From the NCBI GenBank assembly GCA_030141605.1, contig JAQGDQ010000377.1:195001-226973 (forward strand): 31,973 nt of DNA, given 5' to 3'. Positions 1-9,540 of this stretch are shown here, piece by piece. This DNA comes from Tubiluchus corallicola. Its lineage: Eukaryota > Priapulida > Priapulimorpha > Priapulimorphida > Tubiluchidae. How positions within the stretch are numbered: the first letter of the stretch is position 1; each line of letters opens with the position of its first letter. The position numbers and the translations under genes are program-made. Below the pieces are notes generated by a model, which was not told the DNA's origin, did no database searches, and was given only the letters and a program-made list of their open reading frames with translations.

Positions 1-70
1 TGTGTGCCGGAAGGTGACGGATACAATTGTAAATGTCATCGCAGATTTACTGGAGTCAACTGCGAGGAAG
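1..70 (+). CDS. EGF-like domain, 3' part of an exon (partial at window edge)
   Basis: The window opens in frame inside an EGF-like exon. The C-terminal half of the domain is readable, with the pattern C-x-C-x8-C: YNCKCHRRFTGVNCEEG. The exon ends after the first base of a codon (gag gaa g) at a gtgatg donor, so the following intron is phase 1, as in every other EGF exon here. It carries cysteines 4-6 of the six-cysteine fold; the earlier cysteines lie upstream of the window except the Cys at codon 1. The ending FTGVNCEE is nearly identical to that of the next exon (600-716), so the two are probably tandem duplicates. Domain identity is firm; the gene's identity is unknown. Confidence 0.75.
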
Positions 71-599
71 GTGATGTGCCACACTATTATGATTATTATG
101 TTTGTGGTTTACAAGTGCCAGAATTTTCATCATTAGATCCTTCAGGACTATGAGCATTTTTCTACATTTTGCAATAGTTCATGAAGAACTATACAATTGA
201 CTCTCATGTAAAATTATATATAAAATGCATTTGCTTACATTAGACTAATAAAAAATCCTTTTTTTACTAAAAATTTAAAAAATATTTCAGTAACTGAAGC
301 GTTTTCGCTGTGACAAAATATAGTGTTACTTGTGTATAATTGGCTAACGTAGAAAATTTGAAATTTTCAGACACAAAACACTTCGCCTTTGGCATCAAGT
401 GCAATAAAATCTAATAGAACTAAAAATATGCAATTGTTTTCTGCATGTTTTTATTCTGCTTTGTACATCTACAATAATTACAAAATGTACAAGAATAAAA
501 AATATGGGCGACACGAGCTTCACTACTAGAATAATCGTGCAATATCATATCTAGGCATGATATGATATGATTCTCAACTAGGCATGATTATTTTTGCAG
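71..599 (+). other. Intron, phase 1
   Basis: AT-rich intron from a gtgatg donor to a tttttgcag acceptor. The last 60 bases contain a short direct repeat of ctaggcatgat separated by a gatatgatatgat run. I see no coding sequence or recognisable mobile element. Confidence 0.6.
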
Positions 600-716
600 T
601 TTTTAAGCCATGCGCAAGCAATCCTTGTCAGAATGGAGGTACATGTCACGCTGGAGCTTGCCGATACAAATGTTCTTGTCCTGACAAATTTACTGGAGTT
701 AACTGCGAGGAGAAAG
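600..716 (+). CDS. EGF-like domain exon (117 nt, phase 1-1)
   Basis: A complete EGF-like domain lies between a tttttgcag acceptor and a gtaatg donor. The translation runs from FKPCASNPCQNGGTC through HAGACRYKCSC to PDKFTGVNCEEK. Six cysteines follow the EGF order, with an extra Cys between C3 and C4 (GACRYKC) that could disturb pairing or form an extra bond. C1-A-S-N-P-C2 matches the protein O-glucosylation consensus C-x-S-x-P-C, and CQNGGTC matches the O-fucosylation consensus C2-x4-[ST]-C3. There is no D-x-[DN]-E before C1, so calcium binding is not predicted. Both flanking introns are phase 1. It is probably an extracellular module of the same large protein as its neighbours. Confidence 0.85.
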
Positions 717-832
717 GTAATGGGTACCATCTTAATGTGCTAAGTCTGTAGTTTTTAAATTTTACTATTTGTCAAAACTTTGGAGAAAAATTGCACTTCT
801 ACACAATGCGGCCATGAACAGTGTTTAGTGAT

Positions 833-1239
833 TAGGGGTGAGCATCGAACGTTCGAGTTCGATTCAAACGAGTTCTTTTAGTTCGAACTCGACTCGAATC
901 CAAAACTATAGATTCGAATAATTCAGCACTTCAATCACATATGTTCCTGATCACTAAAACGATTGAAACATCATGCAATTAACATAATTTAGTTGTTATT
1001 TCTGCGCACAACTTCAAGCAAATTACTAGTCATTTTATTGCAGAACAAAATCTAGTTATATGCATGATCTTTGTAAGACTAATTTTTGCTGGTGGTTCGA
1101 AAACTAGCTCGAAAATCGTTCAATCTCAATTCGAATTCGGTTCGAATTCGAAACACTGAAGTTCGGTTCCATTCGAATTCGAAAGTCACAAATTCGGTTC
1201 GATTCGAATTCGCTTTCTGGTAGAGAATGCTCACCCCTA
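833..1239. mobile_element. hAT-like MITE (407 bp) with 8-bp target-site duplication
   Basis: The ends are inverted repeats: taggggtgagcat on the left and atgctcacccct plus a on the right. It is flanked by an exact 8-bp direct repeat, ttagtgat, at 825-832 and 1240-1247. An 8-bp duplication with a TAGGGGTG-type terminus is characteristic of hAT transposons. The interior has no coding capacity and is dense in ttcgaa/gaattcg palindromes, giving a subterminal inverted-repeat look. It sits in the intron after the 600-716 exon. A diverged relative lies at about 11885-12115. Confidence 0.85.
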
Positions 1240-1542
1240 TTAGTGATTAGAGCACAAATCTTTCAAAGAAGCACTCAGCAAGACAAATGCTGTAGCTTAA
1301 ACAGAAAGCAGATTAAAGATTTACTGTAACTATTTTTACTGAAGCAGCAAAACACGAGGTATCTGTGGTGTTGGCACATGAACCAACCTAGAAACGTGAA
1401 AGCTGTAATTGTTGTAGTCGTAATAATTTAAATTAATTTAAATTGCACAAAACAACTGAGATTCAGGTGATAATAGACTGCTACAACCGGGTAAGAGAAA
1501 TAGTACATGCGCCTCAAAAAATAACATGTATATGGTAAACTA

Positions 1543-1568
1543 TATCATATCATATCATATCATATCAT
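1543..1568. repeat. Short catat/atatc microsatellite
   Basis: About five tandem copies of a 5-bp unit (atcat) lie in the intron and continue into tatatat sequence. A shorter related run (gatatgatatgat) occurs near 556-572. Confidence 0.7.
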
Positions 1569-1841
1569 AGTATATATCAAAAATTCCATAAACGTTTTAC
1601 CACCTGGTGGTTGTTGATTGATTTAACTGCAGCTACAAGGCTGTTTTGCATTTGAGTGCCAAAGCCTGTTCTTGCAATGATGGCTGCTTTGCTTGGAACA
1701 AAAAATGCAAGCAAGACGCAAAAATATGCCTATAAAGTTAATAAAACATATGTTGACAACAAAATGAAACATTTTTTTTTGTTCATCACACACTAATGAA
1801 TTACCACTACCTTACTCAATTTCCCTTTGCTATTTTTCCAG

Positions 1842-1946
1842 CTATTAGCAATTGTGCTTCTAATCCCTGTAAAAACGGTAGAAGTTGAGCCCACAGTTAT
1901 GCAGTTGTGTGTGCAGGAGGATATACTGGAGATAACTGTGAAAAGG
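1842..1946 (+). pseudogene. Decayed EGF-like exon
   Basis: After an intact-looking tatttttccag acceptor, the sequence reads as an EGF start, [13 protein letters not shown], then hits an in-frame TGA where other exons have G-T-C. The end still reads YTGDNCEK. Three kinds of damage are visible: the stop codon, loss of cysteines C3 and C4 (the aca-tgt and tac-aca-tgt positions are altered), and a donor changed from g|gt to g|gg. The exon was phase 1-1, so skipping it would leave the frame intact, which explains how it could decay without harming the gene. Confidence 0.8.
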
Positions 1947-2035
1947 GAAAAGAAAATTTGCCTGTAGTATTATAATATGTTTTAAAAACAGGAATTTGCT
2001 ACAAAGCTGTTTTAATGACAGGAAATGAAAACATG

Positions 2036-2860
2036 CAACTCTGCAGAAGCCAGTTTATGAGTTGAACACACACAGTGACAGCAGACTATTTTGTAGAAAT
2101 GTCACTGAAATATTTATTTTCTCTTTTGTTTTCCTGCCTACACATTTGCTGTTATTAATATGTTCACGTCCAATATGTTACTGACCATAGAGTTTACTGT
2201 ATATAACGTCTGTTTTGAATACAAAGAAAATTCGTCTATAAAGACATTTTATAACGTAAACGTCCTGGTATCCCGAATAAAACAATTTTAAAAAAATAAA
2301 TTATATAAAAAATGTAATTAAATGTGCTAACTATTGTAGCCTAAAGAATACACGATTAAAACAGAAAGAAATTAAAATTCATTTGCAAGACGAAGAGGGA
2401 GATTGCTAAAAAACTAGTATGCTGAGTGAATCATGTTTAGATAAATAAAAATACACAATACATATACAAAAAGAATAGAGAACGACCATTTTCGTTTTGT
2501 TTTTCTATTGTTAGTCATTTAGAACGGTTTAATAACATTCAAGAAAACAGAAAAAAAAATAAATGTCTCCTAAATTGGTAAGGGAAGCCAGAGATGTTTT
2601 CTTGAAGGCACACCAGTGACGGCAGACTATTGGGTAGAAATGTCACTGAAATATTCATTTTGTCTTTTGCTTCCTGCCTACACATGTGCTGTTATTAATA
2701 TGTTCAAATCCATTACTGGCAATGCAGTTTTACTTTGTTTAACGTCTGTTTGGAAAACAAAGAACATTCGTCCTTTCAGAGGAATAAAAATATTATTATT
2801 TTAATTATAAAGTAATATGAATAAAAATGTTACATAATTAAATACGTTAAACTATTATAG
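2036..2860. repeat. Two tandem copies of a ~260-bp intronic segment
   Basis: The segment at about 2040-2300 (gacagcagactattttgtag and onward, then ctgttattaatatgttca) recurs at about 2600-2860 with moderate divergence, and a third copy lies at about 14460-14760. The copies belong to larger duplicated blocks that also carried D-type EGF exons. The ORF at 2616-2804 lies within this repeat and is not conserved as protein between copies, so I do not call it a gene. Confidence 0.7.
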
Positions 2861-2869
2861 CCTAAACAA

Positions 2870-3608
2870 TACATTCAGACAAAATGTATTTTTGTTGTTC
2901 TTTCAGGTTTCTAACTATATTTTTACATTTTTTTTGGAATAATATCTGGTAAACTAGAACTGTGCTGTTAATGAATCTGGGAAACGTAAAAGCGGGGGGT
3001 TGCATGAAATGTAGGGTAATGTCGGACAGTTTTGCAGTGTAATGTCACACATGATTAACAGCAGTCGAACAACTTTGTGGTTATGGCAATTAAATTCTTT
3101 TAAACATTTTGCAGTATGCGAGATTGACCAGTGGCAACACGAGAGAAATTTTATTGATTGCACATGTAAGCTAGGAAAATACCTTTTTGCTCAACATTGT
3201 TATTTCCTTGTATCCGCCAAAAACAAAACAGCATAATAAACTTGAATATGGTAATCACATGCGGATGCAAGTATGCAAATCTCTAATCCTGAAATCACCA
3301 TCCGGCTCTGAGTACCACAGTTCTACAAGTTTCCACAACATAAGCAATGCAGAAGGTTCCACAACACAAAAATGTAGAGGTCACAAGCAACATGGAATTG
3401 TGTCAGTAAAAATAATTCAAAAGTAATGAACGCCAGCAAAAAAAAAACACCACATTAGAAAATTAGAAATTTTACATTGTCAGTGTCACTTAAACTCAGA
3501 TCTTTTGCTTTCCAGGAAGCTATGCTATTTATGTAAGTCAGATTATTTTGCTGTTACAAAGTTTTTTGAGTATGATATCTTATATGTTATGACTTATTGA
3601 CATTTTAG
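2870..3608. repeat. Duplicated intronic block upstream of the D-type EGF exon (copy 1)
   Basis: From the run ttcagacaaaatgtattttt to the acceptor of exon 3609, this block is closely matched by 14770-15433, which precedes D exon 15434. Part of it is matched by 13080-13129 plus 13582-14106, which precedes D exon 14107. The 15.0-kb copy lacks about 45 bp present here near 3115-3160. The 13-kb copy is interrupted by a TTAA MITE. Exon and upstream intron were therefore duplicated together. Overlapping short ORFs on both strands here look like chance. Confidence 0.75.
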
Positions 3609-4292
3609 ATATTAACGAATGTGATTCAAATCCTTGTCAACATGGTTCATGCAATAATCTTGTGAACAAATACACATGTACTTGTGATTTCGGCTGGACA
3701 GGAACAAACTGCGATAAAAGCGATAAAGGTGAAAACTGCAATCAAGAGTCTGCCAAAAAGATTTTACCATGCTTTTTCCCTCATAAACCTCCAAATCCTC
3801 ATCGTAATGATACTTGGACTAATTGCGATTTTATCTTTTGCTCATGGCGCACAAAACAGGAGGCAGCTGATTGGTCTGCAAGGGTCAAATTCAAAGTGTA
3901 TTCTATGACTATAAAGGAATATGCTGCTAGAGAGTTACCGGGAAATGAGTTTCTAGCTGGGATTAATGTTGTTAAATTATCTCTAGAATCGACACTAGTG
4001 GAACATTTGAGAGAAGCATTTGTTTATGACAAATTTAGACGCATAAAGCATGTAAAAATATTTAACAACGGCAGGTTACAGAATATACACTCTAAAGCAT
4101 TTAGTAAACTTTCTGCTTTTCATACACTTGAGATTAAAAGCAATCCAAAATTGCTTTCGGTAAATTTTGACCTGTCCATCTCAAAATCCTTCCAATTATT
4201 TTCGCTCGTCGACAGTCCAAAAATACAACGGATTAATAAACCAGCACTATACAGAGACATAGATCCTGGGGATGTTTCGTTCATTCTGAGAG
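3609..4292 (+). CDS. EGF-like domain plus leucine-rich-repeat region, one long exon (684 nt, phase 1-1)
   Basis: The first ~37 residues form a D-type EGF domain: DINEC, then CDSNPC (O-glucose consensus) and CNNLVNKYTC (Asp/Asn hydroxylation pattern C-x-[DN]-x4-[YF]-x-C). DINEC plus this pattern fits a calcium-binding EGF. Reading continues past the usual exon end, since the DKGE region is read through rather than used as a donor. It enters a Cys-containing segment (ILPCFFP, TNCDFIFCSW) and then ~130 residues of LRR-like sequence, for example IKHVKIFNNGRLQNIHSKAF and LEIKSNPKLLSV, resembling the irregular LRRs of glycoprotein-hormone-receptor type ectodomains. The exon ends at an aga g|gtaagc donor and joins the LRRCT exon at 5885 in frame. 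Confident on EGF, moderately so on LRR. Confidence 0.85.
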
Positions 4293-5884
4293 GTAAGCAT
4301 TGATCGTGAAATACAGGAAAAAACCTTCATTTACATGAAGCTAAAATTACCTTGAAATGTTGTGTCACCTACATACTGCGTAACTCATAGAAATTACGTT
4401 TGCAGCATTTGCATCTGTCAAAAACTTGAAACTCCAACAAAGTGGCGTTTTCGGAGCTAAAAAACAATAGTAATAGATCAGGAAGACAATAACGCGTATG
4501 TGGGCTGCATAAACGGGTACATTGAAATCAATATAAAAATTTTTTATCTATTCCCCACCCCCTCCAATCCGGATGCTACGTAATTTTTTATTTTATATCT
4601 CCAGCAACAGTGTCCCGACGGCGCCATTACATGACGTCACCACGTAAACGTAAATCAGGGAAAGAAAAGGAAATTATGGTAAATTAGGTCCCAAAAAACT
4701 TTGCACACAAAATTATAGTACTTATTTCGCTTACCTACTGGAAAGACTTGTGTAACTAGAAAAGACAATTATTAGTTATTTAAAATTATTTCACCAATTG
4801 GTAAAATGTCGATAACTCAACCTCCAGGTGGTGCCAATCACAGCCAAAAATGTATTTTCAAACTTTTTGATACGTAACAGTAATTTAAAATTTTACTTTG
4901 TTAGCAACATGTGTGCCACGAATGCTCTGATTATTTTTTTCAAACTTTAATCAATGTTATCTAAACTTGTTTCAAATGACCTACCATCAAAATGGCTGCG
5001 CTTAAATTTACACGTTTTATGCAGCGTTACAGCAGATGCAAGTTCTGCATGCAAATGGTAATATGTAAGTGGTATAAAATTTCCAGATGAATTTTTCAAG
5101 TTTCATATAAGTGGAGGGTTCTCTTTTGCTTTAAAGCAAGTTTATATAAAGTTGTAAAACTGCATGTGAAGAATTGTGAAAAAGCACAAAGCATACGGAA
5201 GTCTAAATTATCTAATATTGTTAGTAAGATTTATGAGTGTGCCCAAACGTCAGCAACAAAACTAGGCACATGAGGCCTTGGCTGAAATACGGCAGTACAC
5301 CTGCACGACTAACTCACTTAACATTTTAGTGACATTAGTGATTAAGTCACTAAGTTACTCACCTGACAGGTAACGTTTTCTGTACAAGTTGAAACCTGTT
5401 ATTGAGTTTACGTAGCAGTAATATACAAACATTCAAGACTTTTAAAATTGCATGTCAAGCACGTTTCTGAGACATATGTAAAGCTACAGTAAATTATATA
5501 AAAACTGTAGCATACTTTATCATGTGCAATCATTCATGCAACAACGTATCACATGTAACAAGCACATGATGATATCTATCTTATCATTAAACATCTTTTT
5601 ATATAATAAAATGTTATTCTGAGTTAGTTCGTTATGACCATTCAGCAGGTTTTCACTGTCAAACAATATATTCTTAGTTCTACAAAATATTCGTCCACGA
5701 AATAATTTTTTAATAAAGATTTAGTTAATGTGTTTAATTATTTACACTCTAGATGGCGCTATAATGCGGCGACTAAGACGATTTTTCTTACTCAAAAATT
5801 GACTAGCAGATGATAACTTACGATAATTATACTACAAGTGGTTAAAAATTGTTCTGAAGAAAATGCTGAAAATTTTTTTTGCAG
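4293..5884 (+). other. Intron (1.6 kb, phase 1) between LRR and LRRCT exons
   Basis: The intron runs from a strong gtaagc donor to a ttttttttgcag acceptor. Around 4610-4660 it is locally GC- and CpG-richer and contains the palindrome tgacgtca (4632-4639), a CRE-type site, close to gtaaacgtaaat. I see no exon, repeat copy or mobile element. Confidence 0.6.
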
Positions 5885-6052
5885 GTAACAGTCTGATCTG
5901 CGACTGCCATTTAGTATGGCTGCGCATCAATAAGTTTAAACTCGTCGAGCTGGACTGTGCACAGCCTAGAAGGATAATTGATGCTAAAGTGGACGACATT
6001 TCAACGGAATGCTTAGGCACAACACCAACTACATCTACGACATCTACTACAA
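5885..6052 (+). CDS. LRR C-terminal cap (LRRCT) plus Thr-rich linker exon (168 nt, phase 1-1)
   Basis: Joined to the previous exon, this reads GNSLICDCHLVWLRINKF, then ELDCAQPRRI and DISTECLG. This is the LRRCT signature N-x-L-x-C-D-C-x-L-x-W-L followed by two further cysteines, which caps the hydrophobic core of extracellular LRR domains. Directly after it comes TTPTTSTTSTT, a short mucin-like, probably O-glycosylated linker. The exon ends at a consensus a|gtgagt donor in phase 1. The LRRCT confirms that the weak LRRs of exon 3609 are real. Order in the protein is EGF - LRR - LRRCT - Thr linker, then more EGF domains. An LRRCT followed by a Thr/Ser stalk occurs in several LRR receptor families; I cannot assign one. 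Confidence 0.88.
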
Positions 6053-7598
6053 GTGAGTATGTGAAGCGGGATTGAGACCTCAAGATGTCTTAAACTGCAA
6101 AAAGATTATAGGCATCGATTATACACTATACAGGTGTATTTCAATACTAAACTGTGTAATGAAATTCTTAACGAAAAAAACTTTTATGGCAAGTTGTGTG
6201 CCAAAAGTCTCCATGTTGAAGATCACTTGCTGACTCTGGCCTGGAGCATCAATTTTTATGGCAAGTTTAACCCTAAAAGTCTTTATGTTGACGACCGTCT
6301 GCTGAATGCTGTCTATTTGAATTTGCCATATTTTGAATCTTCAGCAAATTTTTAATTCATAATATATGTTTTGCAAAATCTTTACTCAATCCTTGCGAAC
6401 TTTCTGGTTTCAATAAAAAATTATTTCTTCTCCTGCGTGTTTCAATTAGGTTCGACAACGAACCATTTTCTGTATTAGACGGCAGTGTTGTGGAGGCGAA
6501 ATGCCATTTATTTTGCCCCGATACATTGGTATGAAAGGCATGTGTACAACCACTTCAACTTGAACCTTATGCAACTATACCTTGGTTTTCTTGAATTGTA
6601 TTATTCTTGCTTTTTTGCAAAGTGCTGGTGCCAGATGCTGATATGGGGTAACTTATTAGCACCTTGGACTTTTACAAAGGCAAAATTTTGCCTTGCGGTA
6701 TTTTTCTTTCTGGTAGCACCATGTGTTCACTCTTACAGCTGAGAATCTTCAAATCTTCTATTCTCTTCAAATCTCCTATTTAGCCTTCAGTTCTACAAAG
6801 AGATTCTTCTAACAATCTGCTAGTCTTTTGGACATTCGTCATTTAGCAAAATGGCAAAAACTTTAGCTGTACACGTGGCTAAGCTTGAAGCTGATGAAGA
6901 TGAAATTTTAGAACATTCAGCAAGTGAAGTCAAACTGCATGACTTGAAAAATCAAGCATAGCATAAACTATATAGTCCAATGGTGGAAATCTTCTTTTCA
7001 TCGATGGTTTCCTCATATATCTCTGTCAACATTCCACAGAACCTGGTTTTGTACTAACAGGAGCACGTCAATTACCAGTCGGCCGTTCATAATATAAAAA
7101 CCTCTTGGTCGGCTAAGAGTGGAAAACCCATGGGCCAAGAGCTGGGATTAGTCAATTTTGCAACATGTGGTGAAACATTATAATTATGGTAATGTCAAAA
7201 GTGATCATTGTTGGTACTGCAACATCAAAATAGCTGTGACCATCTGTAGACATATATGTTCACAATGGCTTATGCTTTGAAAAGATTATGCAACGTATTA
7301 AAGAAAACAACGCCTAATTTTAGATCATAACTAAAATGTGTAATGGTAAACTATCTAAAACCTTAATAGGTATGTAAAGCAAATGCTGATTTATTTTTCT
7401 ACTTAGGCTGACTAATTTTGACCTTTATATACAGTACTTATATACAGGTATGCAGTAATTTAGCCAAAAGAGGTGTTGCTCTGCATAGAAAACTACTAAG
7501 CAACTCGGTGAACTTAACTTACTTTCGCACAATTTCGTCCTATTTACCTTTTCTTAACTTTCATAAATGTTTGCAAAAGCCTTAAGTTTGAGGTGCAC
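6053..7598 (+). other. Intron, first part: two 72-bp in-frame repeats and unassigned sequence
   Basis: A short open frame (6134-6355) contains two copies of a 72-bp unit (about 6180 and 6252) that read alike as protein: NFYGKLCAKSLHVEDHLL and NFYGKFNPKSLYVDDRLL. A 36-codon ORF at 6850-6960 (starting MAKTLAVHVAKLEADEDE) and the sequence after it (to about 7140) look like possible remnants of a mobile-element gene, but I recognise no family. The ORF at 6485-6742 has no recognisable domain. Confidence 0.35.
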
Positions 7599-7921
7599 GC
7601 AATTATTCATGTGATGCTGGCTTGTTGACGTACAAGCAATTATTCATATGATGCTGGCTTGTTGACATACGTGCAATTATTCATGTGCTGCTGGCTGGTC
7701 AACGTACATGCAATCATTCATGTGATGCTGGCTTGTCAATGTACATGCAATTATTCGTGTGCTGCTGACTTGTCGACATACGTGCAATTATTCGTGTGCT
7801 GCTGGCTTGTCAACGTACATGCAATTATTCATGTGATGCTGGCTTGTCAACATACGTGCAATTATTCGTGTGCTGCTGGCTTGTCAACGTACATGCAATT
7901 ATTCATGTGATGCTTGCTTGA
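7599..7921. repeat. 37-bp minisatellite, about 8.7 units
   Basis: The unit begins gcaattattcatgtgatgct and recurs at exact 37-bp spacing from 7599 to 7895, with the last unit partial. Units differ at a few fixed positions (atgtgatg or gtgtgctg; caacgtacat or gacatacgt). Units ending in tacgt are followed by ctgctgg-type units in at least three cases, so there is partial dimeric order. One frame is open across the array (7659-7910), giving a Cys/His-rich periodic peptide, but 37 is not a multiple of 3, so the same unit is read in three frames. I treat it as non-coding. Confidence 0.9.
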
Positions 7922-8059
7922 ATGAGAAAATACCAGATGCAAACATGTTACTGTCTCCCCAGACCATCAGTTTTGATAAACGATTTTATACAATAATTTC
8001 ACAGATTTTTTGTGTGTTGATTTTATACAATAAATTTTCTTATCTATGTCTACATATAT

Positions 8060-8185
8060 TTACAATACATACGTGTACATATGTATGCACGCGTGTATGT
8101 CTGTATGTATGTAGGTGTGTTTGTAGTGTGTATGGATTTGTAAGCCAACTGTGCGTGTGTGCGTGTTCACATGTGCATGCGTGTG
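8060..8185. repeat. Alternating TG/CA-rich tract
   Basis: This is an imperfect run of alternating purine-pyrimidine steps (tgtatgt, gcacgcgtgtatg, gtgcgtgtgtgcgtg, catgcgtgtgt). Such sequence can adopt Z-DNA and is mutation-prone. It lies just upstream of the duplicated block that contains L-type exon 8998. The ORF at 7870-8265 spans it and is an artefact of the repeat. Confidence 0.6.
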
Positions 8186-8217
8186 TCATTTACCAAGAAA
8201 ATTTTATAGAGGCACCA

Positions 8218-9540
8218 CAAAATACTCTGTTTTATAGACAGAGCCTACACTACATAAATTATTGACTAATTATGCATTTAAGTCAGTCAAAATGTAATCC
8301 ACTAACATACCCTTAGAGAGCGCCTATATCTCTTACTCTTCTTCACAGATCTGATAATTCATTATATTTTGGCGAAATGTCAATAAGTTAGCATATCTGT
8401 AGAGACGGTCTGTGTCTCGTTCTTCTCTACAAATCTGTCAATTTATTATATTTTTGTTTCCTTATGCTTTCTGCCCTGAAGCCTAAAGATCTAGTTGGTT
8501 GTTCATGTATTCTATCACTCAAGATGACCGCAAACAGCATTCTAAAGTTTGAAAATATTTTTTTCTAACATTTTATAATCGAAAACATTAATAAAAGTTG
8601 TTTTCTTTTTATAAATTTACAAACATATTGTGAGATGTATGTTGCAATATTTGTACTTTAGTATCGCATAATTTCACTTAGTTATAATATGAGTTATTGC
8701 TATAGAGTGTTGCTTTTGCTCAAGAACAGTCTAGTCATTACAATATGACTAACTGTTTTGCTGAAATCTTGACTGTTTGCTGTATACATATGTATTTAAT
8801 TCCTTGTCAATTTCATGTAGTTTAATGGCAAATAAAAATTATCCAGCTACATATGTGCCTGTTGTCTGCCTACAAAACTTTCCCAAAGGATATAATGACA
8901 CATGACGAGATATTCCTCCTGTTTGCCAGCCAAAGCTGGATCAACTAACAAAATTATTATGTTATTTTCTTAACGACGGTTTTAATTATTTTTGCAGTTG
9001 CCGCCCCTTGCCTTAATCACGCTTGCAAAAATGGAGGAACATGCTTACCTGGAGTGAACGATTACATATGTATGTGTGTACAAGGATACACTGGAAATTT
9101 TTGTGAAACAGGTACATAAACTTTTTCGAAGCTAATGTTATGGTTTATTTTAACATTTGAATAAATACATTTTGCTGACATTTTTTCTGAAATGCTTAAA
9201 CGATTATACATTTACAAATGTCTGCCAAACACGCATGTTTAAAAGACAAATTTAACATAAAAACTCGCTTTCTTTAATTAAAGGACCAAACCTTGTTAAC
9301 TTAAAATTGTGGCACTAATTTTACTAAATTTCAAGACTGCAACGTTTCATATTCCCCTAATCAGAAGTTAAGTAACAGTGCTAGCAACAGCTTCCTTGGA
9401 TACCATAGAAACGCTGTACACTGAAATGTGACAAATGATAACCAAATGCAAACATTGTCGTAACTAGGGACAGAGTACTGCTGGCGTCATCCAATGAGCA
9501 AAACCCTCAAGTTCAAGGCTTTCATTGACACATTCTCAAC
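8218..9540. repeat. Segmental duplication, copy 1 (with L-type EGF exon 8998)
   Basis: From agagcctacactacataaat at about 8238 to past 9400, this block matches about 16788-18720 around L exon 18296. Shared landmarks are the acataccttagag segment, gtagagacggtctgtgtctc, cctgaagc-taaagatctagt, the exon, and then gtacataaactttttcgaag and aatcagaagttaagtaacag. Copy 2 carries a pogo-type insertion (16867-17289) absent here. A short internal repeat (atctgt/gatctg near 8290-8450) is present in both. Confidence 0.85.
8998..9111 (+). CDS. EGF-like domain exon, L-type (114 nt, phase 1-1)
   Basis: Acceptor tttttgcag and donor g|gtacat enclose a six-cysteine EGF domain: [37 protein letters not shown]. 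It is the first EGF exon after the LRRCT/Thr-linker exon. CKNGGTC fits the O-fucose consensus. The C1-C2 segment CLNHAC lacks the O-glucose Ser, and no calcium-binding D-x-[DN]-E precedes C1. Exon 18296 is the close paralogue (cctTGCCTTAATCAC start, same donor and same downstream intron), so the pair arose by segmental duplication. Confidence 0.87.

Noticed and set aside
4620-4640. Start of a new gene at the CRE-like patch
   Set aside because: No ATG-led exon, TATA or supported ORF follows; retained only as a weak regulatory observation.
7599-7921. Regular repeats resembling a CRISPR array
   Set aside because: The 37-bp units are directly contiguous with no unique spacers, there are no cas genes, and the DNA is animal. 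It is a minisatellite.
7659-8265. Cys/His-rich ORFs across the minisatellite and TG tract
   Set aside because: A 37-bp unit shifts frame each copy; the open frame results from the repeat lacking stops.
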